From positions 1 to 55,885 of the forward strand of contig DXEB01000061.1 of assembly GCA_019115165.1 (NCBI GenBank): 55,885 nt of DNA, read 5' to 3'. The position numbers and the translations under genes were made by a program. This document shows, piece by piece, positions 7,807 to 16,769 of the stretch. Positions within the stretch are counted from its first letter, which is position 1. Each line of letters begins with the position of its first letter. Origin of the DNA: Candidatus Anaerotignum merdipullorum. Lineage in GTDB: Bacteria > Bacillota > Clostridia > Lachnospirales > Anaerotignaceae. The notes below the pieces were generated by a model. It ran no database searches and was not told the DNA's origin. It saw only the letters and a program-made list of their open reading frames with translations.

Positions 7807-8562
7807 TCATAATGTGATATCCAACTCTACGGGGCAATGATCCGATCCCATCACATCACTGTGAATTTTGGCATCCTGCAGACAATCCTTCAGCCGTTCT
7901 GACACCACGTAATAATCAATCCGCCAACCAGCGTTATTTTTTCTGGCGTTGAAACGGTAACTCCACCAGGAATACACGCCTGTAAGCTCTGGATAAAAAT
8001 AACGGAACGTATCCACAAACCCCGCATGCAGCAATTCTGTAAACTTTCCTCTTTCTTCATCGGTAAATCCTGCACTGCGGCGATTGGTAGACGGATTTTT
8101 CAAATCGATTTCCGTATGTGCCACATTCAAGTCACCACAGACAATCACGGGTTTTTTCTCGTCCAACTCTTTCAAATATGTTCGGAATGCATCCTCCCAT
8201 TCCATCCGATAGGCAAGGCGAGCATTTTCCTGCTGTGAATTAGGCGTATACACTGTGACATGATAAAAATCCGCAAACTCCAGTGTAATCACCCGCCCTT
8301 CTTGATCATGCTCTGCAATGCCCAGTCCATAACTGACGGAAATCGGCTCCTGTTTGGTAAATACCGCCACCCCGGAATATCCTTTTTTCTGTGCATAATT
8401 CCAATATTGATGATATCCCTCTGTAGGCAGATCTATCTGCCCTTCTTGTAACTTGGTTTCCTGTATGGAAAAAATGTCCGCATCTGCCGCCTGGAAATAT
8501 TCTAGAAATCCTTTGCCAACTGCAGCGCGCAGCCCATTGACGTTCCATGAAATCAGTTTCAT
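7807..8562 (-). CDS. xth: Exodeoxyribonuclease III
   Basis: A 251-residue AP endonuclease and 3'-5' exonuclease for base-excision repair. Motifs of the exonuclease III/EEP family appear in order: MKLISWNVNGLRA, DIFSIQETKLQ (metal-binding Glu), YSGVAVFTK, CGDLNVAHTEIDL and GSDHCPVELDI (catalytic His). Length fits the family. The start at 8562 gives the canonical N-terminus MKLISWN; an in-frame ATG at 8610 would add 16 unconserved residues. AAAGGCGGGG precedes the start. An extended -10 (TGATATACT, minus strand, 8594-8602) lies just upstream. Also named exoA in Bacillus. Confidence 0.95.
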   Translation of the reverse strand: MKLISWNVNGLRAAVGKGFLEYFQAADADIFSIQETKLQEGQIDLPTEGYHQYWNYAQKKGYSGVAVFTKQEPISVSYGLGIAEHDQEGRVITLEFADFYHVTVYTPNSQQENARLAYRMEWEDAFRTYLKELDEKKPVIVCGDLNVAHTEIDLKNPSTNRRSAGFTDEERGKFTELLHAGFVDTFRYFYPELTGVYSWWSYRFNARKNNAGWRIDYYVVSERLKDCLQDAKIHSDVMGSDHCPVELDITL

Positions 8563-8818
8563 GACGTTCCCCGCCTTTCTGTCTGTTTTCCAAAGTATAT
8601 CACATTCCATCCGCTTTGTCTTGTGTCTTTTGCATCAATCAGGTAAAATAATAACCAGATACCCCATTGTGTATGCAGCTTCCCTTTGCACTCATGCTAC
8701 ATGGGAACCCAATGTGATTCGAAGAGAAAAGATACCACTTTGTATCCGGGCAGTTATCCGTTGCTTCCCCGCCATGCCGCTGATTTCTTCAGCCAGCGAT
8801 CCAGAAAGGAGTCCCTCC

Positions 8819-9154
8819 ATGAACATACAAATTTACGGTTCTAAAAAATGTTTTGATACCAAAAAAGCAGAACGATACTTCAAGGAACGCAACATTCCCT
8901 ATCAGTATATCGACCTTCCTCGCTACGGCATGAGCAACCGTGTCTTTGCATCTGCAAAATGCAAACTCAGCGTGGAGGATATGATCGACCGCAAATCCAA
9001 AGCATATCAAGCGTGTAATATGGATTATATTGACGAGAGTAAACGGGAATCTACCCTTTTGGAGCATCCTGCCATGTTTCGTACGCCCATTGTCCGCAAC
9101 GGCGGATCGTTTACACTAGGGTACTGTCCAGAAATTTGGAAACACTGGAACTAA
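8819..9154 (+). CDS. ArsC/Spx family thioredoxin-fold protein
   Basis: A 111-residue protein of the arsenate reductase/Spx superfamily. It begins MNIQIYGSKKCFDTKKAERY, with one N-terminal Cys at residue 11 and no CXXC. PIVRNG near residue 92 matches the cis-Pro/RPIV region of the family. The name arsenate reductase would be generic; the true substrate is unknown and no other ars genes are nearby. GAAAGGAG precedes the ATG at 8819. It is followed after 23 bp by an amidase gene on the same strand, so the two are probably co-transcribed. Confidence 0.85.
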   Translation: MNIQIYGSKKCFDTKKAERYFKERNIPYQYIDLPRYGMSNRVFASAKCKLSVEDMIDRKSKAYQACNMDYIDESKRESTLLEHPAMFRTPIVRNGGSFTLGYCPEIWKHWN

Positions 9155-9177
9155 TTTACAGAAGGAGGTTATTGCAA

Positions 9178-9975
9178 ATGAAAATTGCACTGGCACAATT
9201 GGACATGGGTTTTGAAAACCCTCCTTTCGCCCAAAACCGCTGTATGGAAATGATGGCAGAAGCTGCAAAACAGCAGGCAGACTGCATTGTCTTTCCAGAA
9301 ATGACCCTCACCGGATTTACTATGTTGCCGGAACAATTTGGAGAACAGAAAGAAAACAGCCCTACGGTAGCATTTTTCCGCACTGAAGCCATCCGACATC
9401 AGCTTGCCGTTGTCTTTGGCGTGATTTTCTTAGAAAACGGTGCTGCTACGAATCATAGCATTGTGCTGGATCAGAATGGCAATCTTTTAGCAGATTACGC
9501 CAAAATTCATCCTTTTTCCTATGGCGCGGAAGCCAAACATTACATTGGTGGAAACAAACTTGCGTTCTGTCAACTTAATGATGTATCCCTTTCCCCCTTT
9601 GTTTGCTATGACCTGCGCTTTCCGGAAATCTTTCAGGTGGCATCCCGCCATAGCCATATTCTGACAGTCATTGCAAACTGGCCGGCAGCAAGAGCAGCGC
9701 ACTGGAAAATACTGCTGCAAGCACGCGCCATTGAAAATCAATGTTTTATCATTGGTGTGAACCGCAGTGGCAGCGACCGCACCCTCACCTACAGCGGAGA
9801 CAGTATGCTGGTTTCCCCTACCGGAGAAATCTTAGCACAACTGACAACACCAAATGCGCTGGCAGTTGTGGAAATCCATCCGGAAGAGGCAGAAGCGTAT
9901 CGCAAAGAATTCCCGTTGAAGGCAGATCGAAAAGAAGCGCTGTACTACAGCTTCTTCCAGAGCCATTTGGAATGA
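9178..9975 (+). CDS. Carbon-nitrogen hydrolase (omega-amidase/YafV-like)
   Basis: A 265-residue nitrilase-superfamily enzyme hydrolysing a C-N amide bond. The Glu-Lys-Cys triad is visible: FPEMTLTGF (Glu about 41), YAKIHPFSYG (Lys about 110) and FVCYDLRFPE (Cys about 143). ANWPAARAAHWKILLQARAIEN and GDSMLVSPTGE are also typical. The sequence resembles the omega-amidase/YafV branch (deamidation of 2-oxoglutaramate-type substrates), but that is by motif similarity only. GAAGGAGG precedes the ATG. It is downstream of the ArsC/Spx-like gene with 23 bp spacing. Confidence 0.88.
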   Translation: MKIALAQLDMGFENPPFAQNRCMEMMAEAAKQQADCIVFPEMTLTGFTMLPEQFGEQKENSPTVAFFRTEAIRHQLAVVFGVIFLENGAATNHSIVLDQNGNLLADYAKIHPFSYGAEAKHYIGGNKLAFCQLNDVSLSPFVCYDLRFPEIFQVASRHSHILTVIANWPAARAAHWKILLQARAIENQCFIIGVNRSGSDRTLTYSGDSMLVSPTGEILAQLTTPNALAVVEIHPEEAEAYRKEFPLKADRKEALYYSFFQSHLE

Positions 9976-10569
9976 CATATTTTTTGCATCAAAGCCAAGA
10001 AATCTGCCCATTTTACTCCTTTATCCATGATGGAAGCCAACCCTGTCGGAATCCGTCTGAAGAGAATTCCGTCTTTTTCCGTATAAATACGGGTTCAAAA
10101 CAAGGAATCTTTTCTATTTTCGTTTTGATGTAACGGTTTTTCATCCTTTTCGCACAACAATCGAAGGATGTATCCTCAGATGGCAAGCATACCGTCAAGG
10201 TGTCGCTATCCCTCTGTTTGCCATCTGACCCTATTCAAATTTGCGCGTATTCAGAAATTCACAGTTACTTTTTCAAATCACCCTAAAACAATATCGACCC
10301 ATGATGGTTGTTTTCCGAATACCGGACATCAAAAAACAGGAAGCATTGCTTGTCGTTGCAAGCTCTTCTTCCTGTTTCTATCCATCTATCTTGAGACATA
10401 TTGCAAAACACTGCTTTCTTTGCCCTCAAACTCCCTTTGCAACATCGTACACGTTTTTCTCTGCTGCCATCTTTCCATTGATAACAATCTGAAATCATAT
10501 ACTGCTTCTTTGCTGTGATTGAGAACCGTTTTCCCAATCTATGTACATATATTTTTGTTAAATCTGTTT
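9976..10569. other. Intergenic stretch between convergent genes
   Basis: About 590 bp with no credible gene. It contains an imperfect long hairpin, CAGATGGCAA near 10176 pairing with TTTGCCATCTG near 10218, and the terminator at 10331-10377. Confidence 0.5.
10331..10377 (-). terminator. Terminator downstream of lplA
   Basis: On the minus strand AAACAGGAAG pairs with CTTCCTGTTT, with an inner GCTTG/CAAGC stem, and is followed by a T6 run (10331-10336). It lies about 190 nt past the lplA stop and would end the 2-oxoacid dehydrogenase/lipoate ligase transcript. Confidence 0.65.
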
Positions 10570-11562
10570 TCACTGCAGCAACAAAGCAATCAAATCCTTT
10601 TGTGTCAAATGGCACACATATTCTCCCACATCAATATCCTCCAAGCGTTTTTGCAGCGCACTTTCTTCCATTTTACTGCCAATTAAGGCATCAATCAATT
10701 GCTGTTTCTCTCCGTTTCCGAAATAATCTCCGTAAAAATCCAGCTGATGTAAGATGCCTTTTTCCACCTCCATATAGGCTTCCACCTTCCCACATCCCTC
10801 AAACCGCCGCTCTTTGCGTATGCGATACTGTGGGGAAGCGCCATAGTTCCACTCCCATGTGTCATACCGTTGCTGCTGGATTACTCGAATCCGTGCAATA
10901 TCCTCCTCCGTCAGTGTATACGCCTGCATTCCAGTTTCCGCAGCCATATACTGCTCCAATTTTTCCCAGAACGCCTCCACCGGAATATCTTCTTTCATAT
11001 ACTCCCGTACATTCGTCACACGGCTGCGCACTGACTGCACTCCTTTGGAAACAATCTTATCCTGAGATACCTGCAGTGCTTTGGATACCATATCTAAATC
11101 ACTGTCATACAAAATGGTGCCATGATGCATAATCCGCCCTTGTTTGGCATATTGAGAATTTCCTGAAAATTTCTTTCCTGCAATGGTCATGTCATTGCGC
11201 CCGTTGATTTGTGCTTCCACACCAAAATGTGCCAACGCTTGGACAATCGGTCGGCAAAATACAGAAAAATCAAATGATTGCAAACCGTCTCCTTCCGATA
11301 CAATAAACGTAAAATTTAGATTTCCCAAGTCATGGTACACTGCGCCGCCGCCAGAAAGCCTGCGCACCACGTCAATATGATGCTCCCGTACATAAGGCTC
11401 ATTGATTTCACCAATGGTATTTTGATGTTTTCCGATAATAACCGCATGGTCATTTTGCCATAGCATAAAATAAGACTGACTGCGGTCCATCCGGTCAAAC
11501 ACATATTGTTCCAACGCCAAATTAAATTTTGCATCTGTGGATGGGCTTTTGATATAACGCAT
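10570..11562 (-). CDS. lplA: Lipoate-protein ligase A
   Basis: Activates lipoate with ATP and attaches it to the lysine of lipoyl domains. The 330-residue protein shows the LplA hallmark RRLSGGGAVYHDLGNLNFTF near residue 70, the upstream IGKHQNTIGEIN, and a complete C-terminal accessory domain. AAGGAGG lies just before the ATG at 11562. It is the last gene of the run PCC, E1 alpha, E1 beta, E2, E3, lplA. That placement makes sense, because both E2 (13505-14752) and E3 (11668-13386) carry lipoyl domains needing modification. A 14 bp inverted repeat separates it from E3. Confidence 0.95.
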   Translation of the reverse strand: MRYIKSPSTDAKFNLALEQYVFDRMDRSQSYFMLWQNDHAVIIGKHQNTIGEINEPYVREHHIDVVRRLSGGGAVYHDLGNLNFTFIVSEGDGLQSFDFSVFCRPIVQALAHFGVEAQINGRNDMTIAGKKFSGNSQYAKQGRIMHHGTILYDSDLDMVSKALQVSQDKIVSKGVQSVRSRVTNVREYMKEDIPVEAFWEKLEQYMAAETGMQAYTLTEEDIARIRVIQQQRYDTWEWNYGASPQYRIRKERRFEGCGKVEAYMEVEKGILHQLDFYGDYFGNGEKQQLIDALIGSKMEESALQKRLEDIDVGEYVCHLTQKDLIALLLQ

Positions 11563-11594
11563 GGATATACCTCCTTACTTCGTGCAATATGGAA

Positions 11595-11629
11595 AATATT
11601 CCTCTATGGGGTTGGCATAGAGGAATATT
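11595..11629 (-). terminator. Perfect hairpin between E3 and lplA genes
   Basis: AATATTCCTCTATG (11595-11608) and CATAGAGGAATATT (11616-11629) form a 14 bp stem with a 7 nt loop. On the minus strand only a short TTTT follows, so it may be a partial terminator that lowers lplA expression relative to E3, or an mRNA-stabilising structure. Confidence 0.5.
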
Positions 11630-11667
11630 GGAATGGAGTTTGATTCCATATTTTCAGGAATCATCTA

Positions 11668-13386
11668 TCATTTATTTGGAATATGGATGGCTCTTTTGGT
11701 TGCTGCTAGCGCTGCTTCTCGCACCGCCTCTGTCACCGTTGGATGTGCGTGAATGGTTGCATAAATATCTTCTACTGTTGCTTCCATGCCAATGGCAAGG
11801 GCACATTCTCCAATCAAATCGGTTGCTCTAGGCCCTAAAATATGTACCCCCAGCACTTCATTGTATTCTGTGCCGATCAGGAATTTGATCATCCCTTCGC
11901 CGCCATTCATAATCAATGCTTTGCCGTTTGCCATCAACGGGAATTTTCCTACCCGATAAGAAATTCCAGCTTCTTTCGCTTTTTCTTCCGTCAACCCCAC
12001 ACCGGCAAATTCCGGATTGGTATAAACGCAAGAGGGATTGGTCTTTCCGTCATAAACCGCTTCCTCTCCCATAGCGTTCTCTGCCGCCACTTCCCCTTGT
12101 GCCGATGCCACATGTGCCAGCATCACTTTCCCCAAACAATCTCCAATGGCATAGATATGTTCGATATTGGTTTCCATTTTTTCATTTACTGTAATTCTGC
12201 CTCGGTCATGCGCAATCCCAATCCGATCCAATCCCAGCATAGCGGTATCCGTCCTGCGCCCTACTGCTACCAGCACTTTTTCCGCTGTATAAGAGAGAAT
12301 TTCACCATTTGTTTCCACCTGTACCTTCGCTCCTGCCGGATCTGCTTCCACCGACTGCACCTTCGCTTCCGTCAAAATGGTAACGCCGTTTGCTTCCATC
12401 TTTTTGCGCAGCATTGCCGTCAATTCTCCGTCCATCATCGGTAATAGCTTCGGCATTGCCTCCACCACCGTGACTTTCGTGCCAAACTGGCTATATGCCG
12501 TTGCAAGCTCGATCCCAATCACGCCGCCGCCAATGACCAGCAGGGACTTGGGAATCTTCTCAAATGCCAATGCACCTGTGGAATCCACACAGTTGGCATT
12601 TTCCGAAATCCCGGGAATGGGCGGAACTGCCGGAACAGAGCCGGTTGCAATGATTGCCTTGTCAAAGGGCACCGTCTCCCTGGAGCCGTCTTTTTTGGTC
12701 ACGGTTACAGAGGAACGATCTGCAAATTCCGCTGTTCCTTCGATCACTTTGATTTTATTTGCTTTCATCAAACCGGTTACGCCGCTGACCAGTTGATTGG
12801 TTACCGCCGTTTTCTTTTGCTGTACGCGGTTCCAGTCCACATTTTGCACCATAACCTGAATTCCCAACTGTGCCATTTCTTTTGCTTCATGCAGAGATTC
12901 TGCTGCATGAAGCAGCACTTTGGTGGGAATGCACCCCACATTCAAACAAGTACCGCCCAATTTATTCTTTTCTACCAGTGTCACCTGTCCCCCCAGCTGA
13001 GCCGCCCGAATCGCGGCGACATATCCACCGGGACCGCCGCCAATAACAACCACGCGAACAGGACCGTCCGGTTTTGCCGTTTCTTGCGCCGCCGGCACTG
13101 CAGCCGGAGCCGCTGTCGTGGGTGCAGCAGTTTCCCCTACGCTTTCTCCAGGTTGTCCGATATAACCTAACAACCCTTTGACCGGCACATCTTCGCCTTC
13201 CTGCGCAACAATGCGCAATAGTACACCGTCTGCTTCACTTTCGATTTCACTTGTCAATTTATCTGTTGTGATCTCTAAGATCACATCCCCTTTTTTTACC
13301 GTATCGCCTTCTTGTTTCAGCCATTTGGCAACCGTGCCTTCTTCCATGGTCAAACCAAGCTGCGGCATTTTGATTTCAAAAGCCAT
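11668..13386 (-). CDS. acoL: Dihydrolipoamide dehydrogenase (E3) with N-terminal lipoyl domain
   Basis: Re-oxidises dihydrolipoyl groups of the 2-oxoacid dehydrogenase complex, passing electrons via FAD and a disulfide to NAD. Of 572 residues, 1-80 form a lipoyl domain (MPQLGLTMEEGTV; lipoyl Lys at 43 in TTDKLTS), followed by an Ala/Pro-rich linker to about 108. The flavoprotein comprises VVVIGGGPGGYVAA, the redox pair in GGTCLNVGCIPTK, VIGGGVIGIE for NAD, AIGDC, and the C-terminal His-Glu in HAHPTVTEAV. A lipoyl domain on E3 is known from clostridial acetoin dehydrogenase clusters, which is why I use acoL; the substrate of this complex is not proven. AGGAGG precedes the start. Its own -35/-10 lies at 13470-13498. 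Confidence 0.92.
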   Translation of the reverse strand: MAFEIKMPQLGLTMEEGTVAKWLKQEGDTVKKGDVILEITTDKLTSEIESEADGVLLRIVAQEGEDVPVKGLLGYIGQPGESVGETAAPTTAAPAAVPAAQETAKPDGPVRVVVIGGGPGGYVAAIRAAQLGGQVTLVEKNKLGGTCLNVGCIPTKVLLHAAESLHEAKEMAQLGIQVMVQNVDWNRVQQKKTAVTNQLVSGVTGLMKANKIKVIEGTAEFADRSSVTVTKKDGSRETVPFDKAIIATGSVPAVPPIPGISENANCVDSTGALAFEKIPKSLLVIGGGVIGIELATAYSQFGTKVTVVEAMPKLLPMMDGELTAMLRKKMEANGVTILTEAKVQSVEADPAGAKVQVETNGEILSYTAEKVLVAVGRRTDTAMLGLDRIGIAHDRGRITVNEKMETNIEHIYAIGDCLGKVMLAHVASAQGEVAAENAMGEEAVYDGKTNPSCVYTNPEFAGVGLTEEKAKEAGISYRVGKFPLMANGKALIMNGGEGMIKFLIGTEYNEVLGVHILGPRATDLIGECALAIGMEATVEDIYATIHAHPTVTEAVREAALAATKRAIHIPNK

Positions 13387-13469
13387 ATTTCCTGCCTCCT
13401 AAAGCTGCTGTTTCCTATCGTTTTCTTTTCAGAGAGGGTATTCTTTTGCATTTTAATCCATTTTTCTTT

Positions 13470-13498
13470 GGTATATTTGTTCTGTTCTCTTTTGTCAA
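13470..13498 (-). promoter_or_regulatory. Putative internal promoter for E3-lplA
   Basis: Minus-strand TTGACA (13493-13498), 17 bp, TATACC (13470-13475), in the 118 bp gap between E2 and E3. Unlike the operon's main promoter it has no GAATTC sites, so E3 and lplA could be made independently of the regulon. Confidence 0.55.
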
Positions 13499-13504
13499 CC
13501 CGCA

Positions 13505-14752
13505 TTACAATAAAATCTGCATCGGGTCTTCCAGCAGTGCCTTCACTGCCAACTCGAACTTCGCTGCAACAGCACCGTCAATCAAACGATGGTCAAAGGT
13601 AAAGGAGATCCGCATGACCTGTTTTTTGAAAATCTTTCCATCTTCATCCATTGCCAGCTCGTCTTGGATTGCACAAACACCCAAAATGCCTGCATCTGGC
13701 TGATTGATAATCGGATCAAACGTTTCCACACCGAACATCCCCAAATTGGAAATGGTAAAGGTAGAACCTTTATATTCTTCCATCGTCAATTTATTTTCTC
13801 TTGCACGAGATGCCAAATCTCTTGCCGTTTCTGCCAATTCACTTAAAGTCAGTTTATCCGCATCTCGAATAACCGGAACAATCAAACCATCATCCAATGC
13901 AACTGCCATACCCAGGTTTACATGAGCACGTTTGATGATTTGATCCCCGTCGATGCTAACCAAAATATGTTTATTTGCTTTCAGTGCTTTCGCAACTGCT
14001 TTCAAAACAAAATCGTTTACAGAGAATTTCTGGTCACTGCTTTCATTTACCTGTTTGCGGAATGCCATCAATGCCGTCACATCAATCTTCACATTCTGTG
14101 TCACGGTCGGAATTTCTCTTGCAGATTTTGCCATGCGTTCTGCTACCACTTTGCGCATGCCAGCCAGTTTCACCACTTCATCTCCGTCCATCAATTCCAG
14201 ATGTTCCACTTTCGCTGCCACGGGCTTAGGCGCTGTTTCCACCACGGGTACCGGTTCCTGTTTTTGTGCCTCTGCCGCTGCCAAAACATCCTTTTGTACA
14301 ATTCTGCCTGCCGGACCGCTGCCTTTCAGATTCTGATACGCTACACCCAATTTTTGGGCTGTTTTCTTTGCCAACGGCGAAATTCGAACTCTTCCGCCTG
14401 TTGCTGCCTGTACCTGTACCACAGAATCTGTGGGTACCGGTTTCGGCGTAGTTGCAGTTTCCGGTGCAGGAACCGCCTCCTGTGCAGGTGCTGCACCATC
14501 TGCAATTTTTTCACCCGCTTCGCCAATATACCCTAAAATGCCTTGTACCGGCACATCTTCGCCTTCTTTTGCCACAATTTTCAGCAAAACACCATCTGCT
14601 TCGCTCTCAATCTCGCTGGTTAGCTTATCCGTCGTAATTTCCAAAAGCACATCACCGGTTTTTACCGTATCGCCTTCCTGCTTAATCCATTGCGCAACGG
14701 TGCCTTCTTCCATCGTCAGCCCCAACTGCGGCATCTTAATTGCAAAAGCCAT
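13505..14752 (-). CDS. acoC: 2-oxoacid dehydrogenase E2 (dihydrolipoyl acyltransferase)
   Basis: Core acyltransferase of the complex: carries the acyl group on its lipoyl arm and transfers it to CoA. The 415-residue protein has one lipoyl domain (1-80, Lys 43 in TTDKLTS), a linker, a peripheral subunit-binding domain (VRISPLAKKTAQKLG, about 128-160) and the CAT catalytic domain ending in FTFDHRLIDGAV, with active-site His and Asp. Its lipoyl domain is close to that of the E3 gene at the protein level, while silent positions differ widely. GGAGG precedes the ATG. It starts 12 bp after E1 beta, so the genes are translated from one message. Confidence 0.93.
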   Translation of the reverse strand: MAFAIKMPQLGLTMEEGTVAQWIKQEGDTVKTGDVLLEITTDKLTSEIESEADGVLLKIVAKEGEDVPVQGILGYIGEAGEKIADGAAPAQEAVPAPETATTPKPVPTDSVVQVQAATGGRVRISPLAKKTAQKLGVAYQNLKGSGPAGRIVQKDVLAAAEAQKQEPVPVVETAPKPVAAKVEHLELMDGDEVVKLAGMRKVVAERMAKSAREIPTVTQNVKIDVTALMAFRKQVNESSDQKFSVNDFVLKAVAKALKANKHILVSIDGDQIIKRAHVNLGMAVALDDGLIVPVIRDADKLTLSELAETARDLASRARENKLTMEEYKGSTFTISNLGMFGVETFDPIINQPDAGILGVCAIQDELAMDEDGKIFKKQVMRISFTFDHRLIDGAVAAKFELAVKALLEDPMQILL

Positions 14753-14764
14753 ATCGCTGCCTCC

Positions 14765-15745
14765 TTATCTGTTCAGAACTTTCTTTACTGCCTGTACGAT
14801 GTTTGCAGGATGCGGGAAATTTTCATCCTCCAGCGTCGGACTGAACGGAGAAACAATGTTCAGTCCGCAGACACGCATCACCGGCGCATCCAACTCATCG
14901 AAGAGTTCTTCCGCAATCTGTGCGGAAATTTCCGCCGCATAACTGCCGCGTTTCACTTCTTCCGACACCACGATGACATTATGGGTTTTGGAAACCGACT
15001 GTTCAATGGCTTCCCAATCCAACGGCACCAATGTCCGCAAATCCAATACTTCCGCAGAAATACCTTCTTTTGCCAGTTCCTCTGCCGCTTCCAGTGCAAA
15101 ATATACTTCTCTGCTCCAAGTAATGATCGTAATATCGCATCCTTCTCGTTTCACGTCGGCTTTTCCTAATGGGATGATATATTCTTCTTCCGGAATTTCC
15201 TCTTTTTTTGCATATAGCAGTTTATGCTCCATGCACATCACCGGATCATTATCGCGAATTGCTGCTTTCAAAAGCCCTTTGGCGTCTTTTGCAGTGGAGG
15301 GAGCGATGACTTTCAAGCCAGGCGTATGGCAGAAAATATTTTCCAAACACTGAGAATGCTGACCAGCGTTTCTTCTGCCTGCCCCCATCGGCAGACGAAG
15401 GACCATGGGGACCGTTGCCTGACCGCCTGTCATATACCGCATTTTTGCCGCCTGATTCAGAATTGGATCGGCAGCTACGGTAATAAAATCATCATACATC
15501 AGCTCCACCACCGGACGAATCCCACGCATGGCTGCACCGACAGCCATGCCGCAAAAACCGGACTCGGAAATCGGCGTATCAATCACTCTGTTTTCCCCAA
15601 ACTCTTCCTGAAATCCAACCGTAATGCCAAAAACATTCCCCATTTTTCCCATATCTTCTCCCATGATAATCACATTGGGATCTCTCACCATTTCTTCATG
15701 CAATGCTTCGCCAATGGCTTTGCTGATACTGATTTTTTTGCTCAT
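14765..15745 (-). CDS. acoB: 2-oxoacid/acetoin dehydrogenase E1 beta subunit
   Basis: The 326-residue beta subunit of the thiamine-diphosphate E1 heterotetramer. It has the transketolase pyrimidine-binding fold (GEDMGKMGNVFGITVGFQEEFG near 30; DTPISESGFCGMAVGAAMRG near 56) and the transketolase C-terminal domain (VIVVSEEVKRGSYAAEI). SD GGAGCG lies within the end of E1 alpha, and the ATGA overlap at 15742-15745 implies translational coupling. Within the E1 beta superfamily, the arrangement and the lipoyl-bearing E3 fit AcoB better than pyruvate dehydrogenase; substrate assignment is an inference. Confidence 0.93.
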   Translation of the reverse strand: MSKKISISKAIGEALHEEMVRDPNVIIMGEDMGKMGNVFGITVGFQEEFGENRVIDTPISESGFCGMAVGAAMRGIRPVVELMYDDFITVAADPILNQAAKMRYMTGGQATVPMVLRLPMGAGRRNAGQHSQCLENIFCHTPGLKVIAPSTAKDAKGLLKAAIRDNDPVMCMEHKLLYAKKEEIPEEEYIIPLGKADVKREGCDITIITWSREVYFALEAAEELAKEGISAEVLDLRTLVPLDWEAIEQSVSKTHNVIVVSEEVKRGSYAAEISAQIAEELFDELDAPVMRVCGLNIVSPFSPTLEDENFPHPANIVQAVKKVLNR

Positions 15746-16740
15746 CTTACGACGCTCCTTTCATTATCGGAAGAATATACATCTGTTGTTGCTTCGGAAG
15801 GATCCGGATATGCAGACTGATCTGCAAATACATATGCTTCTTCCAGTTCTGCCTGCACTTGTGCTTCCAATGCCTGCAGTTCTTCTTCCGTTGCCACACC
15901 ATCCTCCAGCAGTCTTTTGCGCATATTGGGAATGGCGTCTTTTTTATGCGCTTCTTCCATGTAAGAAGCAGGGCGATAATTCGCAGGATCCCCGCAGTAA
16001 TGTCCTTGATGGCGGAATGTCATGCACTCTACCAAAGAAGGTCCATTGCCTTTTCTGGCATGATCTACTGCCTTTTTCACTGCTTCATAAACCACAACAG
16101 GATCGTTTCCGTCTACCGTTACGCCGGGAATATCATATGCTTTTGCCCGAACAGAAATGGTATCGGTGTTGGTTACGCTATGGATATTTACGGATACCCC
16201 GTAATTATTGTTTTCACATAGAAATACCACCGGCAGTTTCCATGCTGCCGCCATATTGATGGCTTCATGGAAGGTTCCTTGGTTGGATGCACTGTCGCCA
16301 AAAAAGCACAGTGTCACATGAGTATCTCCATAAATCTTAGAAGCCAGCGCAGATCCTGCCGCAATCGGAATACCGGCACCCACAATCCCATTCGCGCCTA
16401 GGCTGTGCAGCCCTTCAACATCCGCGATATGCATCGAACCGCCTTTGCCTTTGCAATAGCCCGTTTCTTTGCCAAACAGTTCCGCCAGCATTTTATCTAT
16501 TCTTGCACCCTTTGCAATACAATGCCCATGTCCGCGATGCGTCGAAGTCATATAGTCGCCTTCTTCCAGCGCATAGCAGGCACCGGTTGGCACCGCTTCC
16601 TGACCGATGCACAGATGGATATTCCCTGCCAACATGCCTTTGGTAAAACAATCTGCCGCTTTCATTTCAAATGCTCTGATCCGCAGCATGGTTTGATACA
16701 TGCCTACCAACATTTCTTTCGTGTATTTCTTTCCGCTCAC
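15742..16740 (-). CDS. acoA: 2-oxoacid/acetoin dehydrogenase E1 alpha subunit
   Basis: The 332-residue alpha subunit of the TPP-dependent E1 that decarboxylates or cleaves the keto substrate. It shows MTSTHRGHGHCIAKGARIDK, KGGSMHIAD and the TPP/Mg site GDSASNQGTFHEAINMAA ending in CENNNYGVS. The start codon is GTG at 16738-16740, with AAAGG about 11 nt upstream. A second possible start is the internal ATG at residue 10. Overlaps E1 beta by 4 bp. In obligate anaerobes pyruvate is usually handled by ferredoxin oxidoreductase, so a separate substrate (acetoin, another diketone, or a 2-oxoacid) is more likely. Confidence 0.93.
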   Translation of the reverse strand: MSGKKYTKEMLVGMYQTMLRIRAFEMKAADCFTKGMLAGNIHLCIGQEAVPTGACYALEEGDYMTSTHRGHGHCIAKGARIDKMLAELFGKETGYCKGKGGSMHIADVEGLHSLGANGIVGAGIPIAAGSALASKIYGDTHVTLCFFGDSASNQGTFHEAINMAAAWKLPVVFLCENNNYGVSVNIHSVTNTDTISVRAKAYDIPGVTVDGNDPVVVYEAVKKAVDHARKGNGPSLVECMTFRHQGHYCGDPANYRPASYMEEAHKKDAIPNMRKRLLEDGVATEEELQALEAQVQAELEEAYVFADQSAYPDPSEATTDVYSSDNERSVVR

Positions 16741-16769
16741 GTAAGCTCACACCTTTCTTGTCTTTGTTC

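Noticed and set aside
11668..16740. Annotation as pyruvate dehydrogenase
   Set aside because: The lipoyl domain on E3, the SDR/TRAP context and the anaerobic lifestyle fit an acetoin-type or other oxoacid complex better; the substrate is left open.
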